Shown: piece after piece, positions 24,441 through 32,390 of the stretch
Numbering within the stretch: the first letter of the stretch is position 1
Layout of the letters: each line of letters starts with the position of its first letter
NCBI GenBank assembly: GCA_015662775.1
Contig: DQTL01000140.1
Location: forward strand, 1 to 42,454
Reading direction: 5' to 3'
DNA from: Lutibacter sp.
Lineage (GTDB): Bacteria > Bacteroidota > Bacteroidia > Flavobacteriales > Flavobacteriaceae
DNA length: 42,454 nucleotides
Position numbers and translations under genes: made by a program
The notes under the pieces: model-generated
Seen by the model: only the letters and a program-made list of their open reading frames with translations
Database searches by the model: none
Told to the model about the DNA's origin: nothing

Positions 24441-24463
24441 TATATTTGCAAAATACAAATATA
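24441..24463 (-). promoter_or_regulatory. Palindromic operator-promoter of the toxin-antitoxin operon
   Basis: TATATTTG (24441-24448) and CAAATATA (24456-24463) are perfect inverted repeats separated by 7 nt. On the minus strand the second arm reads TATATTTG, a consensus -7 element, 24 nt before the antitoxin start. RNA polymerase and antitoxin would compete for it. Confidence 0.65.
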
Positions 24464-24483
24464 CATATATTTTGTGTAGTAAT

Positions 24484-25158
24484 CTACTTCTTCCCAGCCA
24501 CAATAATTACAAACTCCCCTTTTGGGTTTTTGTCTGTAAAGTATTGTGCCAATTCGGCTAAAGTTCCTCGTTTTGTTTCTTCATATAGCTTGGTTAATTC
24601 CCTAGAAACAGACACTTTTCTATCCTTTCCAAAATAGTCAGAAAATTGGGTCAATGTTTTTAATAGTTTATGTGGTGATTCGTAGAAAATCATCGTTCTA
24701 TTTTCATTTGAAAGAAATTCTAAACGTGTTTGTCTTCCTTTTTTAACGGGTAAAAAACCTTCAAAAATAAATTTTTCATTGGGTAAACCACTATTGACTA
24801 AGGCAGGAACAAAAGCTGTTGCTCCTGGCAATGTTTCAAGAGTAATATCATTCTCAACACAGGCACGGACTAATAAAAATCCAGGATCAGAAATAGCAGG
24901 AGTTCCAGCATCTGATATTAATGCCATTGTTTCTCCATTTTTAAGCCGTTCTATAATCCATGCTAACATTTTATGTTCGTTGTGCATATGAAAGGATTGC
25001 ATAGGTGTGGCAATTTCGTAATGTTTTAATAGCTTTCCAGAAGTTCGAGTATCTTCAGCTAGTATCAAATCTACTTTTTGTAAAATTTCCACTGCTCTAA
25101 AAGTCATGTCTTTTAGATTTCCGATTGGTGTAGGTACGATATATAGTTGTGTGTCCAA
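24484..25158 (-). CDS. rsmI: 16S rRNA 2'-O-methyltransferase RsmI
   Basis: This enzyme methylates the 2'-OH of C1402 in 16S rRNA. The family sequence begins LYIVPTPIGNL and continues with DMTFRAVEIL, AEDTRTSGKLL and SDAGTPAISDPG, all intact. No ATG precedes the first motif. I take the TTG at 25158, which gives 224 residues and an N-terminus MDTQLYIVPTP. The alternative TTG at 25188 lies inside a consensus -7 element (25186-25193) and would be untranscribed. The protein is shorter than the 286-residue E. coli enzyme, as usual in this phylum. It is divergent from aspS, with the toxin-antitoxin operon downstream. Confidence 0.92.
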   Translation of the reverse strand: MDTQLYIVPTPIGNLKDMTFRAVEILQKVDLILAEDTRTSGKLLKHYEIATPMQSFHMHNEHKMLAWIIERLKNGETMALISDAGTPAISDPGFLLVRACVENDITLETLPGATAFVPALVNSGLPNEKFIFEGFLPVKKGRQTRLEFLSNENRTMIFYESPHKLLKTLTQFSDYFGKDRKVSVSRELTKLYEETKRGTLAELAQYFTDKNPKGEFVIIVAGKK

Positions 25159-25185
25159 GTCTGCTTTGTAATAAAATATTATTTG

Positions 25186-25193
25186 CAAAGTTA
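25186..25193 (-). promoter_or_regulatory. -7 element of rsmI
   Basis: On the minus strand this reads TAACTTTG, a perfect TAnnTTTG element, 27 nt upstream of the chosen TTG start. No TTG lies at the usual -33 distance. Confidence 0.5.
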
Positions 25194-25291
25194 AGAAGAT
25201 TTAAATTCATTTTAAAAACAATAAAATTAGAATCAATTGTTCCCTTTTGAACTTTAAACTTTAAACTCCTTAAAACTTCATTCGAATTACG

Positions 25292-25299
25292 TAAATTTG
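25292..25299 (+). promoter_or_regulatory. -7 element of aspS
   Basis: TAAATTTG is a perfect TAnnTTTG match and lies 19 nt before the aspS start codon. No good -33 TTG is visible. Confidence 0.5.
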
Positions 25300-25318
25300 C
25301 AACTTTAATTTTTAGAAA

Positions 25319-27076
25319 ATGTATAGAACACACAACAACGGCGCTTTACGCTTAACGGATACAAACAAAGAAGTAACCTTATCAGGATGGGTTCAAAAAA
25401 TCCGTGATAAAGGTTTTATGATTTGGATTGATTTACGAGATCGATACGGAATCACACAATTGGTATTAGATGAAGACCGTTGTGATAAAGAATTATTAGA
25501 AAAAGCGAAAAGCTTAGGACGAGAATTTGTTGTTCAGGTTAAAGGAACCGTAATCGAACGTGTTTCTAAAAATCCAAAAATCCCAACAGGAGAAATTGAG
25601 ATTTTAGTAACTGATTTAACGATTCTTAACGAATCTAAAACCCCGCCTTTTACTATTGAAGATAACACAGATGGTGGAGATGAATTACGTATGCAATTTC
25701 GTTATTTAGATATTCGTCGTAATCCTGTGAGGGAAAGTTTAATTTTCCGTCATAAAGTATCTATGGAAGTTCGAAAATATTTATCAGATCAAGGTTTTAT
25801 AGATGTAGAAACGCCTTATTTAATTAAATCCACACCAGAAGGAGCAAGGGATTTTGTAGTACCTTCACGAATGAATCAAGGGCAATTTTACGCATTACCA
25901 CAATCACCTCAAACTTTTAAGCAATTGCTAATGGTAGGAGGAATGGATAAATACTTTCAATTAGTAAAGTGTTTCCGTGATGAAGATTTACGTGCTGACA
26001 GACAACCAGAATTCACACAAATAGACTGTGAAATGGCGTTTGTAGAACAAGACGATATATTAGATACATTTGAAGGTCTAACGCGACATTTATTAAAAGA
26101 AATAAAGGGTGTTGATGTGGATAAATTCCCAAGAATGACCTATGAAGAGGCCATGAAAACCTATGGAAATGATAAACCAGATATTCGTTTTGACATGAAA
26201 TTTGGGGAGTTAAATGATCTAGCACAAAACAAAGGCTTTCAAGTGTTTGATAAAACTGAATTAGTAGTCGGTATCGCTGTACCAGGTTGTGCAGGTTATT
26301 CACGTAAACAAACTGATAAATTAATTGATTTTGTTAGACGACCTCAAGTAGGAGCTAATGGTTTGGTGTTTGTTAAATGTAATGAAGACGGCAGTTATAA
26401 ATCGTCTGTTGATAAATTCTATACACAAGAAGATTTAGCTACATGGGCAGAAAGAGTCAATGCCAAGAAAGGTGATTTAATCCTTATTCTAGCAGGTGAT
26501 GCCGATAAAACCCGAACACAATTGAGTGTTTTACGTATGCATATGGCAGAAACTTTAGGTTTAAGAAACCCTGAGGAATTTGCACCACTTTGGGTGGTTG
26601 ATTTCCCATTGTTAGAATGGGATGAAGACACCAATCGTTATCATGCGATGCATCATCCTTTTACTTCTCCAAAACCTGAGGACATGCATTTATTAGAAAG
26701 TGAACCAGGAAAAGTTCGTGCCAATGCCTATGATATGGTTTTAAATGGAAATGAAATTGGTGGAGGATCCATTCGTATTTACGACAGAGATACCCAATCA
26801 AGAATGTTCGATTTATTAGGTTTTAGCAAAGAAGAAGCACAAGCACAATTTGGTTTTTTAATGGATGCTTTTGAATACGGAGCACCGCCACATGGTGGTT
26901 TGGCGTTTGGTTTAGATAGATTAGTAGCCATTTTAGGAGGACAAGAGACGATTCGTGATTTTATTGCTTTCCCAAAAAACAACTCAGGAAGAGATGTGAT
27001 GATAGATGCACCATCACCAATTGATCAAGAGCAATTAAACGAATTAAGTTTGGCATTAGTTACGCCAAAAGAATAA
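25319..27076 (+). CDS. aspS: Aspartyl-tRNA synthetase
   Basis: This 585-residue class II aminoacyl-tRNA synthetase charges tRNA-Asp. The N-terminal anticodon-binding OB fold is visible ([20 protein letters not shown], about 20-40). Motif 1 lies near residue 160 ([20 protein letters not shown]). Motif 2 is [18 protein letters not shown], and motif 3 is [15 protein letters not shown] near residue 545. The length is that of the bacterial-type enzyme with its GAD insertion. It is read away from rsmI, and its 3' end is followed by a separately promoted tRNA pair. The tRNA-Asp gene in this window is far away (371-444). The assignment is secure. Confidence 0.98.
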   Translation: MYRTHNNGALRLTDTNKEVTLSGWVQKIRDKGFMIWIDLRDRYGITQLVLDEDRCDKELLEKAKSLGREFVVQVKGTVIERVSKNPKIPTGEIEILVTDLTILNESKTPPFTIEDNTDGGDELRMQFRYLDIRRNPVRESLIFRHKVSMEVRKYLSDQGFIDVETPYLIKSTPEGARDFVVPSRMNQGQFYALPQSPQTFKQLLMVGGMDKYFQLVKCFRDEDLRADRQPEFTQIDCEMAFVEQDDILDTFEGLTRHLLKEIKGVDVDKFPRMTYEEAMKTYGNDKPDIRFDMKFGELNDLAQNKGFQVFDKTELVVGIAVPGCAGYSRKQTDKLIDFVRRPQVGANGLVFVKCNEDGSYKSSVDKFYTQEDLATWAERVNAKKGDLILILAGDADKTRTQLSVLRMHMAETLGLRNPEEFAPLWVVDFPLLEWDEDTNRYHAMHHPFTSPKPEDMHLLESEPGKVRANAYDMVLNGNEIGGGSIRIYDRDTQSRMFDLLGFSKEEAQAQFGFLMDAFEYGAPPHGGLAFGLDRLVAILGGQETIRDFIAFPKNNSGRDVMIDAPSPIDQEQLNELSLALVTPKE

Positions 27077-27114
27077 TTTTTTAAAAGAAAAAGCATTTTT
27101 ATTTGCAAATAGCT

Positions 27115-27143
27115 TTGCTATTGTGTAAAATGTATTAAATTTG
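27115..27143 (+). promoter_or_regulatory. Promoter of the tRNA-Gly/tRNA-Leu pair
   Basis: TTG (27115-27117), an 18-nt spacer and TAAATTTG (27136-27143) fit the Bacteroidetes promoter. The tRNA-Gly 5' end follows 13 nt later. Confidence 0.65.
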
Positions 27144-27156
27144 CCGACCGAAACAG

Positions 27157-27228
27157 GCGAAAGTAGCTCAGTGGTAGAGCATCACCTTGCCAAGGTGAGG
27201 GTCGCGGGTCCGAATCCCGTCTTTCGCT
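27157..27228 (+). tRNA. tRNA-Gly (anticodon GCC)
   Basis: The acceptor stem pairs GCGAAAG with CTTTCGC, with discriminator T. The D arm is TAGCTCAGTGGTAGAGCA, the anticodon stem CACCT/AGGTG encloses TTGCCAA with anticodon GCC, and the T arm has GGTCCGAATCC. The 3' CCA is not encoded. It is the first of two tRNAs separated by 9 nt. Confidence 0.96.
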
Positions 27229-27237
27229 CAAGTTTAC

Positions 27238-27321
27238 GCTCGAGTGGTGAAATTGGTAGACACGCCGGACTTAAAATCCTGTGCTCTTTGGGGCGTGCGG
27301 GTTCAAGTCCCGCCTCGAGTA
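27238..27321 (+). tRNA. tRNA-Leu (anticodon TAA)
   Basis: The 84-nt gene has a class II long variable arm (GTGCTCTTTGGGGCGT region). The acceptor stem GCTCGAG pairs with CTCGAGT, including a terminal G-T wobble, and the discriminator is A. The D arm has GAAATTGGTAGAC, the anticodon loop CTTAAAA contains TAA, and the T arm has GGTTCAAGTCC. It is cotranscribed with tRNA-Gly and followed by a strong terminator. CCA is not encoded. Confidence 0.95.
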
Positions 27322-27325
27322 CTGC

Positions 27326-27358
27326 AAACCCTTATAATCATATGATTGTGAGGGTTTT
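27326..27358 (+). terminator. Terminator of the tRNA-Gly/tRNA-Leu operon
   Basis: AAACCCT (27326-27332) pairs with AGGGTTT (27351-27357), and the inner ATAATCAT/ATGATTGT bases extend the stem. A T-rich tract follows (TTTTGTTGTATTT). Confidence 0.8.
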
Positions 27359-27399
27359 GTTGTATTTATGGTAATGTGGACAAAAATTATGGGCATAAA

Positions 27400-27761
27400 A
27401 TTACAAATCCCACAGGTTTTGTGCTTGTCCCAAGTTTAAAATGGCGAAACTTCCTAATTACGCACAGTTCTCACCCATACATTCTTTTAGCTTTATAGAT
27501 ATTGATAAAGATGGTCAAAACGAAATTATCGCAGTCGGTAATGAATTTGAAGCAGAGGTAGAAACTCAAAGATACGATGCATCTTATGGAACAGTTATCA
27601 AATACAATAAAGGTAATTTCACCTGTCTTCCAGCGACTAAATCTGGTCTTTCTACAAGTGGAAATGCAAAACAGAGTACAATTATCACCAATAAAAAAGG
27701 AATAAAATACTTACTTGTAACAAATAATAATAGTGAGATAGATATCTTTAAGATAGAATAA
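27400..27761 (+). pseudogene. 3' stump of a VCBS/FG-GAP repeat protein gene
   Basis: An open frame from ATG 27441 encodes about 106 residues that read like the C-terminal end of large flavobacterial VCBS/FG-GAP (CRTAC1-type) surface proteins. Features are YAQFSPIHSFSFIDIDKDGQ with the Ca-binding D-x-D-x-D-G pattern, EVETQRYDASYGTVI, and a final LLVTNNNSEIDIFKIE. Such proteins are usually around 1100 residues, so about 90% is missing. No signal peptide is present. The remaining end lies just after the tRNA-Leu terminator, so recombination or insertion next to the tRNA probably removed the rest. It is probably not expressed. The family match is by eye. Confidence 0.65.
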
Positions 27762-27781
27762 TAAACAGATGCTTTTTTTCT

Positions 27782-28831
27782 TTATTCAACGATTGAAAAA
27801 CCAACTCTTCGATTTAAAGCTTTATTATTCTTAGAGTTATTACTAGCAATAGGTTCTGTAGATCCTTTGTCTAAAACAAATAAAATGGATGAATCAATTC
27901 CACCTTTATTAACTAGAAAACTTTTTACTGATTTCGCTCGGTTTTTACTCAATAAAATGTTTTGTTCTTCATTAATGCTTTTGTCTGTATGCCCAATAAT
28001 ATTGTATTGAAAATTTGAGTAGAAGGACATGAATTCAGCTGTTTTATATAAAATACGTATCGCTTCATCATTTAAAACTGAACTATTCTCTTGAAATGAT
28101 ATTTGATTCATAGAGAAAAAAACATTTATTCTTGATTTTTGATTCTTTAAAGTGACTCTCTGTAACCTAGCCTTTTCATGTAATTCATCTTGTCTTATTG
28201 CCCTTTCTTTCTCTTGTTTATTAGCAGATATTTCACTTCTTACTATTAAATATTCTTCTAAAGTTTTTTTAGATTCTTTTTGTGTATCTGCTTTGTTTGT
28301 TTTCTTTTTTAATTCGGATAATTCTTTGTTGTTGTCTATTAAATCATTAGTAGAAACAAGTTGAGTTTGACTGTTGTTTTTTAAACTCTTTTTATTCGTT
28401 TTTTCTATCAATTTAAAATCAATATAACTTAGTGAAACTTTTCTTTTTCTTGCTTGTCTCTTTTTCTCTTTTATACCTACTATACCTTTCGTGGTTAATG
28501 AGGAAGCATCTATCCCTTTAGAAATAAGTATATTCTTCACTTGTGATGCTCTGTTTTTACTAAGAATTTGATTGTGTACTAAATCACCTCTACTACGTGC
28601 ATAACCTGTGATCCTATACTTGTAATTAGGAAATGCATGCAATGATTTAGCGGTTTTTGATAATACAATCATAGATTCTTGTGTGAGAACCATGCTGCCA
28701 CCAATAAATTCTATCTTGGTTGACGCAAAAATACTATCAATTTTTCTTTTGTTACCATTTTCGTGTTGAGCGAATAAAGTACTTGTTAAAATTGCAAACA
28801 AGAGGCTAAATAAATTTTTAATTTTAATCAT
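27782..28831 (-). CDS. Protein with two OmpA-like domains
   Basis: This 349-residue exported protein has a signal peptide (cleavage after LFAQ, near 22) and two OmpA-like peptidoglycan-binding regions. The first (about 35-132) includes YRITGYARSRGDLVHNQILSKNRASQV cut across, and the second (about 230-349) reads NVFFSMNQISFQ, YNIIGHTDKS, LSKNRAKSVKSFL and a final NRRVGFSIVE. The second keeps the H-T-D and NRR features of the family; the first is less typical, lacking the Asp in its TGYARS position. A charged helical linker (about 150-225) separates them. Anchoring of the envelope to peptidoglycan is likely. It is a single gene, convergent with the VCBS stump. Confidence 0.85.
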   Translation of the reverse strand: MIKIKNLFSLLFAILTSTLFAQHENGNKRKIDSIFASTKIEFIGGSMVLTQESMIVLSKTAKSLHAFPNYKYRITGYARSRGDLVHNQILSKNRASQVKNILISKGIDASSLTTKGIVGIKEKKRQARKRKVSLSYIDFKLIEKTNKKSLKNNSQTQLVSTNDLIDNNKELSELKKKTNKADTQKESKKTLEEYLIVRSEISANKQEKERAIRQDELHEKARLQRVTLKNQKSRINVFFSMNQISFQENSSVLNDEAIRILYKTAEFMSFYSNFQYNIIGHTDKSINEEQNILLSKNRAKSVKSFLVNKGGIDSSILFVLDKGSTEPIASNNSKNNKALNRRVGFSIVE

Positions 28832-29219
28832 AATAGGGGGTTTTGTATCATTTTACTTACAAGCATCTAAGCAAATGATTTATTAGGGGTAAATAATTGC
28901 TTTAAATAAGCAATTGTAAATATACAAAAAAATTAGAAGTTAAAACCATAGAGACAATAAAGGTAATTATCTAACAGTAATTATTGATAATCTAAAAAAT
29001 TATAATAAAATATTGATTTTTCATTTTATATTTATCACTGATATACAGGTTAATATTCGTGTGTTTTCGTTTATATCCGTAAGTAAACGTTTAACTACCG
29101 ATAAACATATGAAACTAATCAGTTATTTGCACTGTCGAAATCGAAGAACTATAAACTCGTAAAGACAAAACAATTTTTTTAATAACGTCTGATCTAAAAC
29201 AGACATAATACCTTATCTT
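28832..29219. other. Gene-free region between the OmpA-like gene and ssb
   Basis: This 388-nt divergent spacer has no credible frame. It holds a perfect inverted repeat AATTGCTT/AAGCAATT (28895-28902 and 28908-28915) upstream of the OmpA-like gene. A CGTTTA/TAAACG pair lies about 29065-29090 on the ssb side. No consensus TAnnTTTG was found for ssb. Its length suggests regulatory content that I cannot identify. Confidence 0.45.
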
Positions 29220-29555
29220 ATGAATACGTTAAGAAACCAAGTACAATTAATCGGAAACCTAGGAAATGATCCTGAAATCTTTCAATTTGAAAATGGAAAC
29301 AAAAAAGCTACTTTAAGTCTAGCAACCAATGAAACTTACATCAATTCAGAAAAAGAAAAAGTAACTAATACACAATGGCACAACGTTATATTCTTTGGGA
29401 AAGCAGTAGAAATCGTTGAAAAGTATTTAAAAAAAGGAAAAGAAGTTGCCATAAGTGGTAAACTGACTTATAGAGATTATACAGACAAAGACGGAAATAA
29501 ACGCTATATTACTGAAGTTGTTGGAAGCGAAATAGTTTTGTTAGGAACTAAATAA
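29220..29555 (+). CDS. ssb: Short single-stranded DNA-binding protein
   Basis: This 111-residue protein is almost only an OB fold: NQVQLIGNLGNDPEI, ATLSLATNETY, TQWHNVIFFGKAVEIVEKYL and KGKEVAISGKLTYRDY match SSB. It ends VLLGTK, with no glycine-rich linker and no acidic DDDIPF-type tip, which housekeeping SSBs use to recruit partner proteins. It therefore is probably a second SSB. Its position 153 nt before dprA, separated by a terminator, recalls SsbB of Gram-positive bacteria, a tail-less SSB used in natural transformation. That role here is an inference. Housekeeping SSB must be encoded elsewhere. Confidence 0.93.
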   Translation: MNTLRNQVQLIGNLGNDPEIFQFENGNKKATLSLATNETYINSEKEKVTNTQWHNVIFFGKAVEIVEKYLKKGKEVAISGKLTYRDYTDKDGNKRYITEVVGSEIVLLGTK

Positions 29556-29617
29556 CAAGCCTTTACTCCTTTTTTTAGAAGAGTCTTTTTTCTAAGAATT
29601 AATTCTAGAGCAAACAT

Positions 29618-29655
29618 AAAACGCTTAATCTGTTATACACGATTAGGCGTTTTTT
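29618..29655 (+). terminator. Terminator of ssb
   Basis: AAAACGCTTAATC (29618-29630) pairs with GATTAGGCGTTTT (29641-29653) over 13 positions with one G-T wobble, followed by a T-run. It separates ssb from dprA. Confidence 0.88.
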
Positions 29656-29708
29656 ATAAACTTTTAAATGAAACTATTTCATTAAATTTACCCAAACGCC
29701 AACTAGCT

Positions 29709-30812
29709 ATGAATGAAAAAGAATTGTTATATCTACTAATTTTACAAAAAGCAAAAGGTATTGGTCCTATCAATGCCAAAAAACTAATTACGCATTTAGG
29801 AAGTGCCGAAGCAATTTTTAAAGAAAAAAAGAATCTTATTGAAAAAATAAATGGAATAGGAACAAATATAATTAAAGATTTATTCAATTCAGAAAAACTA
29901 AAAAATGCAGAAAAGGAATACGATTATATCCTTTCAAATAACATCAAATATCATAGCTTTCTTGACACTAATTATCCCGAAAAATTAAAGCATTGTATAG
30001 ATAGCCCTATTTTGTTATTTTATGATGGAACTATCCATTTTAAAAAGCAGCCTATTATAAGTATTGTGGGTACACGAAAAATGACTAGCTACGGACGTAG
30101 TTTTATTGAAAAATTGATTGATGAAATAAAAGATTACAATCCTATTATTGTTAGTGGTTTTGCTTACGGAGTTGATATTACTGCCCATAAAACAGCTTTT
30201 GAAAACAGATTACAAACTATTGCTGTCATGGCTAATGGTTTAGAAAAGATGTACCCAAAAACCCATAAAAAGTATGCACACAAAGTCTTAGAAAATGGAG
30301 GATTTTACACCGAACATTGGCACGATGAAGAACCTTTAAGAGAGTATTTTCTCAAACGAAATCGAATTATTGCTGGTTTATCAGAAGCCACAATAATCAT
30401 AGAATCTGCGAGTAGAGGTGGCTCGTTAGTAACAGCAAGTATTGCCAATTCTTACGATAGAGATGTTTTTGCGGTTCCTGGAAGAACGACTGATTCTTAT
30501 AGTCAAGGTTGCAACACATTGATAAGAACAAATCGAGCAGCTTTGTTAAACTCGGCTCAAGATTTAGTCTATCTACTCAACTGGGATCAAAAGAAAACAA
30601 AGAAAAAACAAATTCAACGTCAATTATTTGTTGATTTAAAAGGAGACGAAAAAACAATCTATGAGTATTTGTTAAAAAATGGGAAAACACTTCTTGATCA
30701 AATTTCTTTAGCTTGTAAAATTCCTATTTATAAAATATCAGGTATCTTAGTAAATTTAGAATTACAAGGTTTAGTACGACCTTTGCCAGGAAAATTATTT
30801 GAAGTAATTTAA
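29709..30812 (+). CDS. dprA: DNA-processing protein DprA
   Basis: This 367-residue protein loads RecA on incoming single-stranded DNA in natural transformation. An N-terminal helix-hairpin-helix/SAM-like region (AKGIGPINAKKLI, then GIGTNIIKDL) precedes the Rossmann core with IVGTRKMTSYGRSF, SGFAYGVDITAHKTA and FAVPGRTTDSYSQGCN. A C-terminal winged helix (from about 315) ends QGLVRPLPGKLFEVI. All expected domains are present in order. A tail-less ssb precedes it and an rluE-type gene follows after 35 nt. Upstream, AATGAAA-CTA-TTTCATT (29667-29683) is a small inverted repeat of unknown meaning. Confidence 0.96.
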   Translation: MNEKELLYLLILQKAKGIGPINAKKLITHLGSAEAIFKEKKNLIEKINGIGTNIIKDLFNSEKLKNAEKEYDYILSNNIKYHSFLDTNYPEKLKHCIDSPILLFYDGTIHFKKQPIISIVGTRKMTSYGRSFIEKLIDEIKDYNPIIVSGFAYGVDITAHKTAFENRLQTIAVMANGLEKMYPKTHKKYAHKVLENGGFYTEHWHDEEPLREYFLKRNRIIAGLSEATIIIESASRGGSLVTASIANSYDRDVFAVPGRTTDSYSQGCNTLIRTNRAALLNSAQDLVYLLNWDQKKTKKKQIQRQLFVDLKGDEKTIYEYLLKNGKTLLDQISLACKIPIYKISGILVNLELQGLVRPLPGKLFEVI

Positions 30813-30847
30813 TCGCAAGGCGATAGCTATTTAAACTTTAATAACAT

Positions 30848-31444
30848 ATGAAAGAACTAGCATCACATCAGCATTTTGCTCTTTTTAAACCCTATGGTTA
30901 TTTAAGTCAGTTTGTAAACAATCAAACGACTAGAAAAAATAAAAAATTATTAGGGGAACTGTATAATTTTCCAGAAAATTGTATGGCAATTGGTCGCTTA
31001 GATTACCATTCAGAAGGTTTGTTACTCCTTACTACAGATGGAAAAATAAGTGAAGCCATACGCAGTGAAAAATTTGAAAAAGAATACTATGTTCAAATTG
31101 ATGGAATAATAACAGATAATGCGATTTCAGAACTTAAAAAAGGTGTTACTATTTCTATAGAAGGAAAGTCTTTTGAAACTAAAGAAGCCATAGTTAAAAA
31201 ATTAAAAAGCACGCCTAAACTACCAGAAAGAGCTAAAAAAATAAGAGACGAAAGGCATGGAGCTACTTCTTGGATTTCTATAATTATTCGAGAAGGAAAA
31301 TTCAGACAAGTAAGAAAAATGACTGCCGTGGTCGGTTTTCCAACCTTGAGATTGGTGCGAGTTCGTATTGGTGAAATTACCATGGAATCTATGAAGGCAG
31401 GAACTGTAAAACACTTAAATTTAAATGAATTGCTTAAAAAATAA
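30848..31444 (+). CDS. 23S rRNA pseudouridine synthase, RluE-like
   Basis: This 198-residue protein belongs to the RsuA/RluB/RluE pseudouridine synthase family. The motif GRLDYHSEGLLLLTTDG carries the catalytic Asp. The start ALFKPYGYLSQFV matches the RluE N-terminus, and EGKFRQVRKMTAVVGFPTLRLVRVRIG is the usual C-terminal part, quoted here only in its shorter recognisable pieces such as RQVRKMTAVVG. There is no N-terminal S4 domain, which distinguishes RluE from RsuA and RluB. RluE modifies U2457 of 23S rRNA in E. coli; the target here is inferred. It follows dprA by 35 nt and may be cotranscribed. Confidence 0.9.
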   Translation: MKELASHQHFALFKPYGYLSQFVNNQTTRKNKKLLGELYNFPENCMAIGRLDYHSEGLLLLTTDGKISEAIRSEKFEKEYYVQIDGIITDNAISELKKGVTISIEGKSFETKEAIVKKLKSTPKLPERAKKIRDERHGATSWISIIIREGKFRQVRKMTAVVGFPTLRLVRVRIGEITMESMKAGTVKHLNLNELLKK

Positions 31445-31446
31445 GC

Positions 31447-31794
31447 TTAGGATGTTGTATCAAAATAATTTACAATTGCTTTTTTCATCAATTCATTCTG
31501 TTGTTCTGGTTTTAAATTAGGTAATTGCTTTAAAATGGTATAATGTGGCCAACCTTCATCATCTTTGTGGCTAAACTTGTAATAATCATAAGGTTCTAAT
31601 AATTTACAAACAGCAATATGCATTAAATTAATTTTGTCATCTTTAGTGAAATCACCAGAACCTTTTCCTAATTCTTGTACACCAATTAAATAGATGATAG
31701 AATCAATAGGAAGTGGATCTCCATCAGAAAATTTTGCTGATAAATCGTGGACAATTGCTTTCCATTCTTGTTCTAATATTTCCTCTTTTGACAT
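31447..31794 (-). CDS. Conserved hypothetical protein
   Basis: This 115-residue soluble protein (ATG 31794, MSKEEILEQEWKAIVHDL) is unrecognised. It has no signal peptide or membrane segment. Features are DPLPIDSIIYLIGVQELGKG, HIAVCKLLEPYDYYKF and a W-P-H-Y-T segment. In-frame codons upstream (to 31848) lie in the region preceding the gene and give an implausible N-terminus. It is divergent from cvpA with 61 nt between starts, and convergent with the rluE-like gene, the stops being 2 nt apart. I believe similar small proteins are widespread in Flavobacteriaceae, but no function is known to me. Confidence 0.8.
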   Translation of the reverse strand: MSKEEILEQEWKAIVHDLSAKFSDGDPLPIDSIIYLIGVQELGKGSGDFTKDDKINLMHIAVCKLLEPYDYYKFSHKDDEGWPHYTILKQLPNLKPEQQNELMKKAIVNYFDTTS

Positions 31795-31855
31795 GGTTAT
31801 TCTAGTTTGGGGTAAAAATACTATTTTTATACCATAAATATAAAACAAGTGACCT

Positions 31856-32386
31856 ATGAATATTTTTGATATAATTATCGCAGTTATTTTAATCTACGGA
31901 TTTATTCGTGGCATCATAAAAGGACTTTTTGTAGAAGTTGCTTCATTGGTCGCTTTAGTAGCTGGTGTTTATGGAGCCATTCATTTTTCATTTTTTGTAG
32001 GAGATTATATAGAAACAAAAGTAAGTTGGGAAGAAAGTTATATAACTCTAGTTTCTTTTGCTATTACTTTTGCAATCATCGTTTTAGCTATTTCATTACT
32101 AGGAAAACTCCTAACCAAATTAGCTGATTTTGCCTTTTTAGGTTGGATCAATAAAATATTAGGTGGCGTTTTTGGAGCTTTAAAGATTGCTTTAATTTTT
32201 AGTGTAATTATTCTAATATTCGATAAGTTTAATAGTGTGATAACTTTTGTAAAACCCGAAGATAGAGCCAAATCAATTCTATACGAACCTGTTAGAAAGT
32301 TAGCACCTACATTATTTCCTAATTTTATAAAATCTGTTGAAAATTCGGAAGAACCACAATCAACTCCTGAAGAACAAAATCAGTAA
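31856..32386 (+). CDS. cvpA: CvpA-family membrane protein
   Basis: This 176-residue inner-membrane protein has four predicted membrane segments (about 3-22, 27-47, 62-85, 100-124) and matches the CvpA family. The start FDIIIAVILIYGFIRGIIKG and the LIDKFAFLGWINKILGG-type middle segment (here LADFAFLGWINKILGGVFGALK, given only in part) are typical. A polar tail rich in E, P and Q follows. CvpA was named for colicin V production and is linked to envelope stress. It is a single gene convergent with the EEP-family gene, with 4 nt between their stops. Confidence 0.88.
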   Translation: MNIFDIIIAVILIYGFIRGIIKGLFVEVASLVALVAGVYGAIHFSFFVGDYIETKVSWEESYITLVSFAITFAIIVLAISLLGKLLTKLADFAFLGWINKILGGVFGALKIALIFSVIILIFDKFNSVITFVKPEDRAKSILYEPVRKLAPTLFPNFIKSVENSEEPQSTPEEQNQ

Positions 32387-32390
32387 GGCT

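Noticed and set aside
27141-27374. Open frame of 77 codons after aspS
   Set aside because: It spans both tRNA genes and the terminator; a translation through tRNA sequence.
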